Part shown: positions 26,664 through 35,786 of the stretch, piece by piece
How positions within the stretch are numbered: position 1 is the stretch's first letter
How the letters are laid out: every line of letters starts with the position of its first letter
DNA from: Peptostreptococcaceae bacterium
Lineage (GTDB): Bacteria > Bacillota > Clostridia > Peptostreptococcales > Peptostreptococcaceae
DNA length: 64,000 bases
Direction: 5' to 3'
NCBI GenBank assembly: GCA_025210335.1
Contig: JAOARY010000030.1
Location: 1-64,000 of the forward strand
The notes under the pieces: model-generated
The model's database searches: none
What the model was told of the DNA's origin: nothing
What the model saw: only the letters and a program-made list of their open reading frames with translations
Position numbers and translations under genes: made by a program

Positions 26664-27974
26664 TTAATTAAATAATTTTATTATAAACCTTAGTATAAAT
26701 CCAACAAAAGTTATATCACTTTCTGCAAATACCATTCTGCTAAAATGAATTTCCTTATAATGATTAATAAGTATTAGTGGAAACAAATTGATTAAAAATC
26801 CCATGACAAATGATACAAATAAAGATATTTTTTTATTACCTTTGCTATTTGCATATATTCCACAACCACCACCTGTAAAAAAGTGAATCATAGCAGCTGG
26901 TAGTACAACCATAAAATTATAAAAGGAAGTAAGTATCATAGCCAAAATTCCACCAAGAAAACTCATTATAAAACTACTAATTAATATACTTTCATTCCTT
27001 GGAAAAAGTACAGAAACATCTAATGCTAAAATAGCATCAGGTACAAATTTTTTAGCAATTCCTTTAAAAGCAGGAATTATCTCTTGTATAAACATTCTAA
27101 CTCCATTTAATACAATATGTATCCCACAAGCAAATAAAAATCCTTGTTTAAATGCAAAAATCAAATAATTACTATCGCCACTTATTTCTTCAACATATTC
27201 CTTTTTTGCAAATACTGCACTTAAGATAAATATTATTATCATGAATAAAGCACTCATAATACTAGCATCTAAAAACATTGAAAAATTCTTATCTATTTTT
27301 TTATTGTATAATTCCTTGGTTTTTATTTTATTTTTTTTATTGAATTTAAACTTATTCTCCTCATTTAACTTAACAATAAAAGAAGATAATCTTATACTCA
27401 AAAAGAAAAATAAAGTACTAAAATGACCTACTGTTATCTTTTTATTCTTTATAATTTCTTGACTCTCATCCTTTATAAGTGCAGGTATAACACTCATAAG
27501 CACACCTAAAATTATTCCACCAATAAGTACTGAATTTATATAACTAAAATTAAGAGGAACTAATATAATTCCAAGCATTGAACCCATAAATATTATTTGT
27601 TGTCCTGTTAAAAATATATATTTAAATCTACTAAATTTGGCCATAAATAAATTTACAATCATTCCTAAAAATATTATATTATTAATAACTTCCTTATACC
27701 TAAATTCTCCCAAAGCTGCTGCTCCCTCATTTTGAGGTATAATACCAATAACTCTAAAAGCTCTTGGTATTATATAATTTAAATTAGCCATTGAAGAATT
27801 AAGCACACTTATTCCAATTTCCATTATAAAAACAGCCATCAATGTTTTTAATATAGAATTTATTATATTTGTTAATGATTTTTTTTCAAAAAATGAACCT
27901 AAAACAATATAAAAAATAATTATTATATACATGTTGTTAAATATATTTCTTGCCAGACTATTAATTATTTCCAT
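26664..27974 (-). CDS. PTS EIIC component, ascorbate/UlaA-like family
   Basis: 436-residue permease with about ten membrane helices. The SgaT/UlaA family is suggested by the N-terminal block MAVFIMEIGISVLNSSM, the AFRVIG and NEGAAALGE segments, FLTGQQIIFMGSMLG, and the C-terminal FFTGGGCGIYANSKGN. It would import and phosphorylate a sugar or sugar acid using the IIB and IIA parts encoded upstream. The start overlaps the end of the IIB frame by 14 bases. The middle (about 190-230) has a Lys/Asn-rich loop. Substrate uncertain: UlaA relatives take ascorbate and also other sugars. Because the IIB gene has a stop codon, this permease may now be non-functional. Confidence 0.85.
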   Translation of the reverse strand: MEIINSLARNIFNNMYIIIIFYIVLGSFFEKKSLTNIINSILKTLMAVFIMEIGISVLNSSMANLNYIIPRAFRVIGIIPQNEGAAALGEFRYKEVINNIIFLGMIVNLFMAKFSRFKYIFLTGQQIIFMGSMLGIILVPLNFSYINSVLIGGIILGVLMSVIPALIKDESQEIIKNKKITVGHFSTLFFFLSIRLSSFIVKLNEENKFKFNKKNKIKTKELYNKKIDKNFSMFLDASIMSALFMIIIFILSAVFAKKEYVEEISGDSNYLIFAFKQGFLFACGIHIVLNGVRMFIQEIIPAFKGIAKKFVPDAILALDVSVLFPRNESILISSFIMSFLGGILAMILTSFYNFMVVLPAAMIHFFTGGGCGIYANSKGNKKISLFVSFVMGFLINLFPLILINHYKEIHFSRMVFAESDITFVGFILRFIIKLFN

Positions 27975-28242
27975 TTATCTGCTCCAACATATTAAGAAAT
28001 TTTGTTTCAAGTTCAATTTCATCCAATATATCTTCCAATTTGATCATATACTCTTTCTCCAAAGATGAAAGCAAATAATCAGCACCAATATATATGTCTG
28101 CATCCGTATAGCTAGCACTTTATATATCGGAATTTTCACCTTCTATCTCATCTAAGTCATTTTTTTTTAATTTATCATTTAAGCTCAAAGATATAAAATG
28201 ACTGCTACCAAGACCCATACCACATAAAACTAATATTTTCAT
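27961..28242 (-). pseudogene. PTS EIIB component (UlaB-like) interrupted by an in-frame TAA
   Basis: Reading from ATG 28240-28242 gives MKILVLCGMGLGSSHFISLS with the phospho-acceptor Cys7 in the usual P-loop-like CGxGxGSS motif. Codon 41 is TAA (28120-28122). The same frame continues after it without any shift (SASYTDADIYIGADYLLS) to a proper stop at 27961-27963, giving a 93-codon gene, the family's normal length. One base change (for example CAA, AAA or GAA to TAA) is enough to explain it. The ATG overlaps the stop of the upstream regulator gene as ATGA, and the end overlaps the IIC start, so the operon layout is intact. A fresh nonsense mutation or a sequencing error are the main options. 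Confidence 0.85.
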
Positions 28243-30338
28243 TTTTGCACCAACCTTTTTTGATGTTTTTTAAAAATATCCAAAAAATCTTCATAAGTTT
28301 TTAACATCTTTAATTTTTTTATATTCTTATCATCTTTTATAAATTTAAAAAATTCTTCTAATGCTCTTAAATGACTTGTTTTGTCTATTTGAGAAGTCAC
28401 CAAAACTATATTAACAGGATCATTTTTTTCATGATTGAAATTAATGCCCTCCTTTATTATAAGAAGAGAAAATCCTAAATTTAATGCACCATCTTCAATT
28501 TTAGAATGTGGAATTGCAACATTTTTCTTTATAACAACATAAGCATTATATTTTATTATATTTTCTTTCATTTTTTTTATATAATTTTGATTTATTATAT
28601 TTTGGCTTAAAAGTGGTTTTGAAGCCAAATCAATCGCTTCTTTCCAAGAATCAACCTTATCTACAATATTAAAATAATTTTTATCAATCAAATCCAAAAG
28701 TGATTTTTTATCACTATTTTTCATAAACAGAAGAAGTTCGTCTTTTAACCTCTTTTCATCTTCTATATTTGCATGTTTCTTTACAATATTTAATATTTTT
28801 TGAATATCAAATTTAATATTTTCCTCTACAATAGTCTTTCTTTTTAGATACACTGATAATTTATCTATATCTTCCTTTTGTAAAAAAGGACTGACATTTA
28901 TTATATTATCTTTTTTTTCATTTAATTTAATTGTCGATATAAAAAGATCATATTTTTCTTTTTTTAATTTTTTATACTCAAAATAGCTTAAAATCTTAGA
29001 TATATTAAAATCATAAAAATTTTCTTTTAATGACTTTTCCAAAATTCTTACCGTACTCATCCCTGAATTACAAATAAGTGCAATATTCTTTTTAATCTTT
29101 AATTTTTCAATATTTAAAGCACTACCAAAATGTATTGCTATATAACCAATTTCTTCTTTTGGAATTTCTATATTTAATTTTTGAGATAAATAACTACAAG
29201 CCAATTTAGAAGCATTATAAGATAATAAGTATTTTGACTTTATCTCATCCAAAAAGTCATTTTCTATTTTGATATTATATCGGATTCTATATATAGCAGG
29301 CTCCAAATGAAGTACAAGACCCTTTATAAGTCTATCTTTATCCTTAACTTCAAGTCTTGTATATTCTTGCATTATATCAATCATCTTAATAACAATATCC
29401 TTCAAATCATCCAAAGAACTATTATATATATTCCCATCAAGCACTCTTTTTGTTAATAAATATAAACTTATATATGCTACTTCTTTTTCATAATCATATA
29501 CAATTATTTCATGATTTTTAAAAACTTCTTTTAAAATCTTATATTCATTTGATAATTTTAAAGTTTCATAAAGCAATATCTTATTAAAATTAATATTATT
29601 TTCTTTTTTGATTCTTTTAATCGTTATTAAAATTGATATAATTATAATATTTTTTGATTCATCCGCATATTTTAATTCTAATTTTTCTTCCAAACTTTCA
29701 ATAATAGCTAAATACCTATTTACATTTTCCTTTTTAAAAACTTCTCTTATCAAAATATCATAAAAAATATCTTTTTCTTTTCCTATTATCTTCATTGAAA
29801 TAAAATCAAAATCTTTAAAAAGACATATATTCATAAAAAAATCTATATACATATTTCTAATATTAAATTCGCTTCCAGTAAGTACAATACCTTTCTTTTG
29901 TATTCTTTTTAAACTGCATGAAAAATCCTTTAGATATTCTTCTATAAACTCCAAATCCTTAAGAATTGTATTTCTACTTACATTTAATTTATCTTTTATA
30001 TTTGCAATCTTTATATCATCCTTATTTAAAAACATAAGCATCATAAGTATACATCTTTGCTTAGAATCCTTTGCATAGTCCTTAAGTGGTAAATCCAGTA
30101 ACTCATTTAAAAGCTCATTTTTTATTATATTGGTAAGGTCTAAATAAATTCCTTCAAACTTATTTCTAATAAGTATAGGCAATTCCTTATCTGTAAGCCA
30201 TTTATCAATCTTAGAAAGATCGTTTCTTAATGTTCTTTCACTAATATCATATTTTTTTATAAAATAATCATATGAAATATAGTCATATGATTTTAATAAA
30301 TCTATTATAATCGCTAAATTTCTCGAACTAATCTTCAT
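28239..30338 (-). CDS. BglG/LicR/MtlR-type PTS-regulated transcription regulator with EIIB-like and EIIA domains
   Basis: 699 residues. Order: N-terminal HTH_11 (about 1-60, SERTLRNDLSKIDKWL), a second Mga-type HTH (about 80-150, NVSRNTILKDLEFIEEYL), two PTS regulation domains (about 170-390), an EIIB-like domain with CNSGMSTVRILEKSL (about 400-490) and a C-terminal EIIA of the fructose/mannitol type (about 550-695) with phospho-His in VAIPHSKIEDGALNLG. Such proteins activate their PTS operon when the sugar is present. The EIIA domain may also be the IIA unit of this PTS. Its stop overlaps the IIB ATG. The ATG at 30338 has no ribosome site near it; AAGGAGG lies about 36 bases away beyond a palindrome. 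Confidence 0.9.
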   Translation of the reverse strand: MKISSRNLAIIIDLLKSYDYISYDYFIKKYDISERTLRNDLSKIDKWLTDKELPILIRNKFEGIYLDLTNIIKNELLNELLDLPLKDYAKDSKQRCILMMLMFLNKDDIKIANIKDKLNVSRNTILKDLEFIEEYLKDFSCSLKRIQKKGIVLTGSEFNIRNMYIDFFMNICLFKDFDFISMKIIGKEKDIFYDILIREVFKKENVNRYLAIIESLEEKLELKYADESKNIIIISILITIKRIKKENNINFNKILLYETLKLSNEYKILKEVFKNHEIIVYDYEKEVAYISLYLLTKRVLDGNIYNSSLDDLKDIVIKMIDIMQEYTRLEVKDKDRLIKGLVLHLEPAIYRIRYNIKIENDFLDEIKSKYLLSYNASKLACSYLSQKLNIEIPKEEIGYIAIHFGSALNIEKLKIKKNIALICNSGMSTVRILEKSLKENFYDFNISKILSYFEYKKLKKEKYDLFISTIKLNEKKDNIINVSPFLQKEDIDKLSVYLKRKTIVEENIKFDIQKILNIVKKHANIEDEKRLKDELLLFMKNSDKKSLLDLIDKNYFNIVDKVDSWKEAIDLASKPLLSQNIINQNYIKKMKENIIKYNAYVVIKKNVAIPHSKIEDGALNLGFSLLIIKEGINFNHEKNDPVNIVLVTSQIDKTSHLRALEEFFKFIKDDKNIKKLKMLKTYEDFLDIFKKHQKRLVQK

Positions 30339-30347
30339 ACAAAATAG

Positions 30348-30380
30348 TCAATTTATTTATAAATAAATCGATTTCCTCCT
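30348..30380 (-). promoter_or_regulatory. Ribosome binding site separated from the regulator start by a palindrome
   Basis: AGGAGG (minus strand, 30375-30380) is followed by an 18-bp perfect palindrome (30351-30368, extendable to 30348-30371) and only then by the ATG at 30336-30338. If the palindrome folds in the mRNA, the site comes within about a dozen bases of the start. Confidence 0.5.
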
Positions 30381-30517
30381 TTATAACTTGCTTTTTATCC
30401 TTATTATCTATTTTACTATATATATAGCTTTAATCTAAAGAGTTTTGATTATTATTATAAAAAAACTTAAAGCTATGTTACAATGAAAGAATAAAATTAA
30501 TAGATGGAGGAATAAAA

Positions 30518-31285
30518 ATGTTATTTGATACACATGCACATTTAAATGATGAAAAATTTGATCTTGATAGAGATGATATTATAGCAAAAATAAAAAAAGA
30601 TAATATATCTTTTGTGGTAAACCCAGGTGCAGATATGAAATCTTCTATATCTAGTATAGAACTAGCTAATAAACATGATTTTATATATGCTGCGGTAGGA
30701 GTTCATCCTCATGATGTAAAAGATATGACAAATGATGATATAACTAAATTAAAAGAACTTGCAAAAGATAAAAAAGTTGTTGCTATTGGAGAAATCGGAC
30801 TTGATTATTATTATGATAATTCAAAAAGAGAAGATCAAAAAAAGTGGTTTATTGAACAAATTAAACTTGCTAATGAATTAAAATTACCAATAATAATACA
30901 TGATAGAGATGCACATGAAGATTGTTTTAATATTATAAAAGAATATAAGTCAGATGAAATCGGCTGTGTCTTACATTCTTTTTCGGGAAGTGTGGAACTT
31001 GCAAAGGAATATATAAAATTAGGTTGTATGCTTTCTATAAGTGGTCCTGTTACTTTCAAAAATAACAAAAAAACACCAAAGGTAGTAAAGGAAATTCCAC
31101 TTAAACATCTTATGATCGAAACTGACTCTCCTTATCTAACACCTCATCCTTATAGAGGTAAGAGAAATGATCCATCTTATGTTTGCTTGGTAGCTCAAAA
31201 GATAGCTGATGAAAAAGAAATTTCTTATGAAGAAGTTTGTAAGGCAACTTTAGAAAATGCAAAAACATTTTTTAATATAAATTAA
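30518..31285 (+). CDS. tatD: TatD family metal-dependent DNase
   Basis: 255-residue cytoplasmic hydrolase with a TIM barrel. Metal ligands: DTHAHLNDEKF (two His), GEIGLDYYYDNS (Glu), IIHDRDAHED (His), CVLHSFSG (His) and MIETDSPYLTPHPYRG (Asp). Proteins of this family are 3'-5' exonucleases and deacylases; Bacillus YabD is the orthologue by position, between metG and yabE. GGAGG lies eight bases before the ATG. Here the conserved neighbours have been pushed apart by the chitinase, glutamine and PTS inserts. Confidence 0.94.
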   Translation: MLFDTHAHLNDEKFDLDRDDIIAKIKKDNISFVVNPGADMKSSISSIELANKHDFIYAAVGVHPHDVKDMTNDDITKLKELAKDKKVVAIGEIGLDYYYDNSKREDQKKWFIEQIKLANELKLPIIIHDRDAHEDCFNIIKEYKSDEIGCVLHSFSGSVELAKEYIKLGCMLSISGPVTFKNNKKTPKVVKEIPLKHLMIETDSPYLTPHPYRGKRNDPSYVCLVAQKIADEKEISYEEVCKATLENAKTFFNIN

Positions 31286-31347
31286 TATTATAGATTAAAT
31301 AAAAAACAAAAGTAATTAAAATTTAACTGCTTTTTTAATAAAAATAA

Positions 31348-31390
31348 GGATGAGAAATGAAGTATCTTTTTTCATCTCTCATCCTCTTTA
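31348..31390. terminator. Hairpin between tatD and the chitinase gene
   Basis: A 14-bp stem with one mismatch (31348-31361 with 31371-31384, GGATGAGA core) and a 9-nt loop lies between convergent genes. A weaker stem at 31308-31335 follows tatD. The larger hairpin may end either transcript. Confidence 0.6.
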
Positions 31391-31496
31391 TAAAAATAAA
31401 TATTAGGGTTTTACAATATAAAAAAACTTTAATCTAAAAATCTACTACATATATCCTTATATAATTAAATTCTATCAATTTAAATATATAATCTCA

Positions 31497-34400
31497 TTAT
31501 TTAACTACTATAGTTAATTCTCTTGAAAATGTTGAACCAAGTGGGTTTATAAGTTCTGCCTTATAAACATAAGTTCCACTTTCCTTATTTGTAAACTTAA
31601 CAACATCAAATTGAGCTGTTTTGTCATCCTTGTATTCCAATTCTCTTTCCTCTATAACTACATCATTTTCATATAATTTCCAACTAGTTCCATTGATACC
31701 CCACCATAAGCTCATTTTTAAATCAAAATCTCTTTTAGTATCCCAATCTACAAACGCTGCATCTATTGATGGTTTTCCTGGTTTATCTTCAGGAACTATA
31801 ACTTCATCCATAACTGTTACTAATACTTCATTAGAATCTAATTTCTTTGTTCCATCACTTGTAATAACCTTGTAATTATATTCGCCTAATGCTTTATTTG
31901 TAATATCAAAAGCTAATCTCACTACTGAATCAGACTCTGCTTGTACATCAAAAATCTTAACAACTTCATTATTTTCATATAATGAAACTGTAGTCGCTAA
32001 GTTTTTAGCTGGCACTTTTATACTTAAAGTATATTCTCCAGTATTTTGTTCGCTATTTACTGAAATTTCAGCTGCTTTTAAAATAGATGGTTCATTAGGG
32101 TCAATTTGGTCACCTTCGAAAGCTTTAAATATTGAACTAAATTCAAATGGTTCTTGTGCTACACCACTATAATCAGCACTAGCTTGAGGATTATTTGGAT
32201 TATTTGGATCTTGTTTATCTCTGTTTATTGACCACATAGACAATAATCCAATATCTTTTTGCAATGCAAATTCAACAAGTTTTTGAGCATCTGCTTGATA
32301 GAATCTTTCAGCTCTTACATCATTTTGTCCAATCATTGGAGTAAGTCCAACCATTTTCCAAACTTCTGCATCTGTTTTATCCACATTATATTTTTCATTT
32401 AATCCTTTTAGTACATCAAATAAATTTGTTCCAGCATCTATTGCATAATTGCCCATATTACCTTCTGGGTTAGGAGCTCCCCAACTACCATAATCCATAG
32501 TCATTAAATTAACTCCATCCAATCTTACACCATGCTTATATGCGCAGTCTAATACTTTTTTACCATTAACATCAGGGCCTGAAGGCAATGTTGGTAATGT
32601 ATACCATACTTTTACATGAGAATACTTTGGATCATCTTGTAATAATTTGATTGCCTTAGATCTTCTTTCTATTGATTCTGGTTTTGTAACCCATATACCT
32701 TCTATATCAAAATCAATATAATTTAATTTATAAGAGTCTATAACATTTGCATAAATATCTTTTAATTTTTGTACATCTTTGCAAGCCGCTGCCAAAGGAG
32801 TTCCATTAGCTCCACCAAATGAAACCATAACTTCTCCACCATTAGCTCTTATATGATTTACCTCATCTTTAAAGTAATCTAAATCATATGGTTCAAATCC
32901 ACCCCATCTTGGAGTATCGTCCATTGAATTTTTAGCAACTAAAAATGCTAATACATAGTTATAAACATTTGCTTCATCCATCTTTTCCTTATTAAAAAGT
33001 GGATAATTACAAGTATCTACATATGGAGCAAATACTCTAGTTTTAAATTCATTTGGATCTGCTACTTCTTTCGCCATTATGTCATTTGTAATTGCCTCTT
33101 TCGATATTAAATTAGTCATATTTTTATCTTCCAATGTTAATATATAATTATAAGGTTTAACTCCTGGATAAGCCCCTTTTCCTTGTCCACCAAAACTTAT
33201 TACATCACCTGGTTTTATTTCATTTATATAAGAAGGATTCTTAACTGTATAAGTTTTTCCATCTTTTGAAACTAATACACCACCAGACCATATACTTGCT
33301 ATTTCACCATCGTAATCAAAATTTAATACATAACTCTTATAAGTTTTATCACTTATATTTTTCATTGTAAATTTAAAATTATGTCCTGTTTCCCAAGAAG
33401 AACCACAATCAAAAGTTATTTCGAAATCTTCAATTGAGTTACTACCTTGTCTTACTTCTATATTTAATACTTCACTTTCCTTCTTATTCAATTCCTTATC
33501 TAAAGCAATTGCTTTATAAGTGTAATTTCCTTTTGCTTTTTCTAGTACTTTAAATTCAAAAGTATTAGAAACTTTATTATCTACTACATCATAAGTGTTT
33601 ATTAAATTATTATCTTCGTAAAATTCAACTTTATTAGCAGTAGTATTAGCTTCAAGATCTACCTTAACTGTGTAATCTCCAAAATTAACAGCTTTATCTA
33701 CTGATAATTTAGGTGTTTTTAATACTGGTTTTTCAAATTTAATAACAATACTATTACTATCTGTATGACCATGTGCATTTTCAAGTCTTAGCTTTACAAT
33801 ATATTCCCCTTCAGTTTCTAAATTCAAATCAAATACAACTTGATTAGATACACTCTTAGCTTCTTTTTCAACATTGTTTACTAAAAGTTTAACTATATCT
33901 GCTTTTGAATTTTGTGGTATATTTGCACTTACTTTAACTATACCATCAGCAGTAATTTCTTTATCTACTGTAATTTGAGCATCTAATGGTAATTTATCTT
34001 GTACTTGTTTAACCATATAATCATGAGCTATAGAAGTCATTGGATATCCAGCACCAAAATCATCACCAGAAATTTCCCAAATAATTAATCCCCCATAATT
34101 ATTATTATTTATAAATTTACATCTTTCTTTTAATGATTCTTCATCTTCATAAGTTAACATCATTTTCTTTTCTTTATTGTAAAGGTAAGGAGTTTTTGCA
34201 TATTCATCTGTGTATTTAACCCAACCATTAGTATTTTCCATTGTTTTGATTTTAAACCAAGGTTCTTGTCCACCTGGTGTTGGATTCATTTTGTCATCCC
34301 ACTCCCCATGAATATAACCAGTTGCATTTGCAAATAATCCATTTTCACCAGTACTATCATCTACATTCGACCATCCTCTTGAGTAAAATGGAGAACCTAC

Positions 34401-35327
34401 ATTTAATTTATCTGCTGGAACATTATACGTATTAGTGTATAACTCCATTGCAGCACTTGTATTATACATATCTCTTATATTTGTTGGCTGTGTTGGAGAT
34501 GGATCATTAGGGTTTTTGTATATTGGAGAATGATGATGAGTTACATTTTCCCATGCTCCATGCATATCATAAGTCATAACATTTATGAAATTTAGATATT
34601 GATGATAAACATTAGGTTCTTGTTTTTCAACTTTATCATAACCAGCTGGTGCAGCTATAGTTAAATATTTTTCACTCATAGAATTAGAATCAAAATTTTC
34701 TCTTAATTCTTTTAATAATAAAGTAAAGTTTTCTTTATCTTCAGGTCCACCTGGAGAACCTTTATCATATTGATCATTTGTATCTCTTGGTCTATCTACA
34801 CCAGGATATTCCCAGTCTATATCAATACCATCTATAAATGGATACTTTGTCATAAAATCAATACAACTATCTATAAATACTTTTCTACTTGCAGTAGTTT
34901 TAGCCATGTCATGGAAGTTTTCAGATCTAGTCCATCCTCCAACTGAAATTAAAACTTTCTTTTGTGGATAAATAGATTTAAAATACTTATATTCACCAAG
35001 ATGACCTCTTAGTTCATCCCATTTTGCAGGTGAATGTTCATAAGCTTTTTGGTAATCTGCAAAAGGATCAGTTGTTACTAATTTAAAATCTTTTGAAACT
35101 GTAAAAAATGCGTGATTTACAACAGTTATCTTCTCCCAAGGAATATCGCTTACAGTTACTCTTTGATGTGTGTCACTGTATGTACCCCAGTTTGGAAAAT
35201 ACACAACAACTTCTTTAGTAGAGCTATTTGCTTCCATTGCATTTACTGTAGTAAAATTCATACTACCTGCAAAGAACGCACTAATCATAAGAAATACTGA
35301 CATTACTAAAGATAATAATCTCTTCAT
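31497..35327 (-). CDS. Secreted modular chitinase with two GH18 catalytic domains
   Basis: 1276 residues. Signal peptide 1-30 (cut after TTVNA). First GH18 domain (about 37-430) has the full catalytic motif DGIDIDWEYPG with acid Glu173, plus SVGGWTRS and NVMTYDMHG. Two Ig/chitinase-type beta domains follow (about 445-540 and 540-628), then a CBM2-like domain (about 633-735, FDCGSSWETGHNFKF). The second GH18 (about 750-1075) is of a different subgroup, with motif YIDFDIEGIW (acid Glu876) and VSFGGANGT. Two more beta domains end the protein (about 1077-1170 and 1180-1276, SLWWGINGTSWKLYEND). No LPXTG or SLH anchor, so it is released. AGGAGGG precedes the ATG. Expected to degrade chitin; the two subgroups may act in different ways. 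Confidence 0.93.
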   Translation of the reverse strand: MKRLLSLVMSVFLMISAFFAGSMNFTTVNAMEANSSTKEVVVYFPNWGTYSDTHQRVTVSDIPWEKITVVNHAFFTVSKDFKLVTTDPFADYQKAYEHSPAKWDELRGHLGEYKYFKSIYPQKKVLISVGGWTRSENFHDMAKTTASRKVFIDSCIDFMTKYPFIDGIDIDWEYPGVDRPRDTNDQYDKGSPGGPEDKENFTLLLKELRENFDSNSMSEKYLTIAAPAGYDKVEKQEPNVYHQYLNFINVMTYDMHGAWENVTHHHSPIYKNPNDPSPTQPTNIRDMYNTSAAMELYTNTYNVPADKLNVGSPFYSRGWSNVDDSTGENGLFANATGYIHGEWDDKMNPTPGGQEPWFKIKTMENTNGWVKYTDEYAKTPYLYNKEKKMMLTYEDEESLKERCKFINNNNYGGLIIWEISGDDFGAGYPMTSIAHDYMVKQVQDKLPLDAQITVDKEITADGIVKVSANIPQNSKADIVKLLVNNVEKEAKSVSNQVVFDLNLETEGEYIVKLRLENAHGHTDSNSIVIKFEKPVLKTPKLSVDKAVNFGDYTVKVDLEANTTANKVEFYEDNNLINTYDVVDNKVSNTFEFKVLEKAKGNYTYKAIALDKELNKKESEVLNIEVRQGSNSIEDFEITFDCGSSWETGHNFKFTMKNISDKTYKSYVLNFDYDGEIASIWSGGVLVSKDGKTYTVKNPSYINEIKPGDVISFGGQGKGAYPGVKPYNYILTLEDKNMTNLISKEAITNDIMAKEVADPNEFKTRVFAPYVDTCNYPLFNKEKMDEANVYNYVLAFLVAKNSMDDTPRWGGFEPYDLDYFKDEVNHIRANGGEVMVSFGGANGTPLAAACKDVQKLKDIYANVIDSYKLNYIDFDIEGIWVTKPESIERRSKAIKLLQDDPKYSHVKVWYTLPTLPSGPDVNGKKVLDCAYKHGVRLDGVNLMTMDYGSWGAPNPEGNMGNYAIDAGTNLFDVLKGLNEKYNVDKTDAEVWKMVGLTPMIGQNDVRAERFYQADAQKLVEFALQKDIGLLSMWSINRDKQDPNNPNNPQASADYSGVAQEPFEFSSIFKAFEGDQIDPNEPSILKAAEISVNSEQNTGEYTLSIKVPAKNLATTVSLYENNEVVKIFDVQAESDSVVRLAFDITNKALGEYNYKVITSDGTKKLDSNEVLVTVMDEVIVPEDKPGKPSIDAAFVDWDTKRDFDLKMSLWWGINGTSWKLYENDVVIEERELEYKDDKTAQFDVVKFTNKESGTYVYKAELINPLGSTFSRELTIVVK

Positions 35328-35479
35328 TTAACTTCCCTCCTAATAATGTTTTTTAGACTTTGATTTGATATAGAACAAATATTAGATTTTTTAATTCTTT
35401 AATATTTTCCAGAATCTTAATAAAAGCTAAAAATAGTTTTTTGTTCCTAAATATTACATCATTGTCTAATTTAAGTTGA

Positions 35480-35508
35480 ATTATATCAAAGATTATTTTA
35501 GAGTGCAA
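35480..35508 (-). promoter_or_regulatory. Candidate promoter of the chitinase gene
   Basis: On the minus strand TTGCAC (35503-35508) and TATAAT (35480-35485) are 17 bases apart, with TGA before the -10 (extended -10). The leader would be about 145 bases. The remaining 35509-35656 is very AT-rich without supported features. Confidence 0.65.
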
Positions 35509-35656
35509 GAATTCTGTGTAATTATTTTTTGTTTTTTTTATTTTTCTTTTTTTTAATAATATTTTATTTTTTTGCATTTTTTATTTTAAAATTTAAATAA
35601 ATATTTGTTTTTTGATATTTGAACTATTTCTTAATTATATTTATTTTTTAATCAAT

Positions 35657-35679
35657 AAAAAAAGAACCCAAAAGGATTC
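35657..35679 (-). terminator. Terminator of the glsA-symporter operon
   Basis: On the minus strand GAATCC, a TTTT loop and GGGTTC (35664-35679, one G-U pair) are followed by seven T (35657-35663). It lies about 107 bases after the symporter stop. Confidence 0.75.
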
Positions 35680-35786
35680 TTCTTTTATTAATTAATAATA
35701 TATTCGACATAATTTACATTTCATATTTTTTAGTGTAATTAAACTGTGCAAAAAACTTTGCATAATTTTTATTTGATTATCACTTA

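Noticed and set aside
27961-28242. Recoding of the TAA in the IIB gene.
   Set aside because: TAA is not used for selenocysteine and no stem or slippery site is visible; a nonsense change is simpler.
35353-35577. 74-codon minus-strand frame upstream of the chitinase gene.
   Set aside because: Low-complexity Lys/Asn/Ile sequence without a ribosome site, and the likely chitinase promoter lies inside it.
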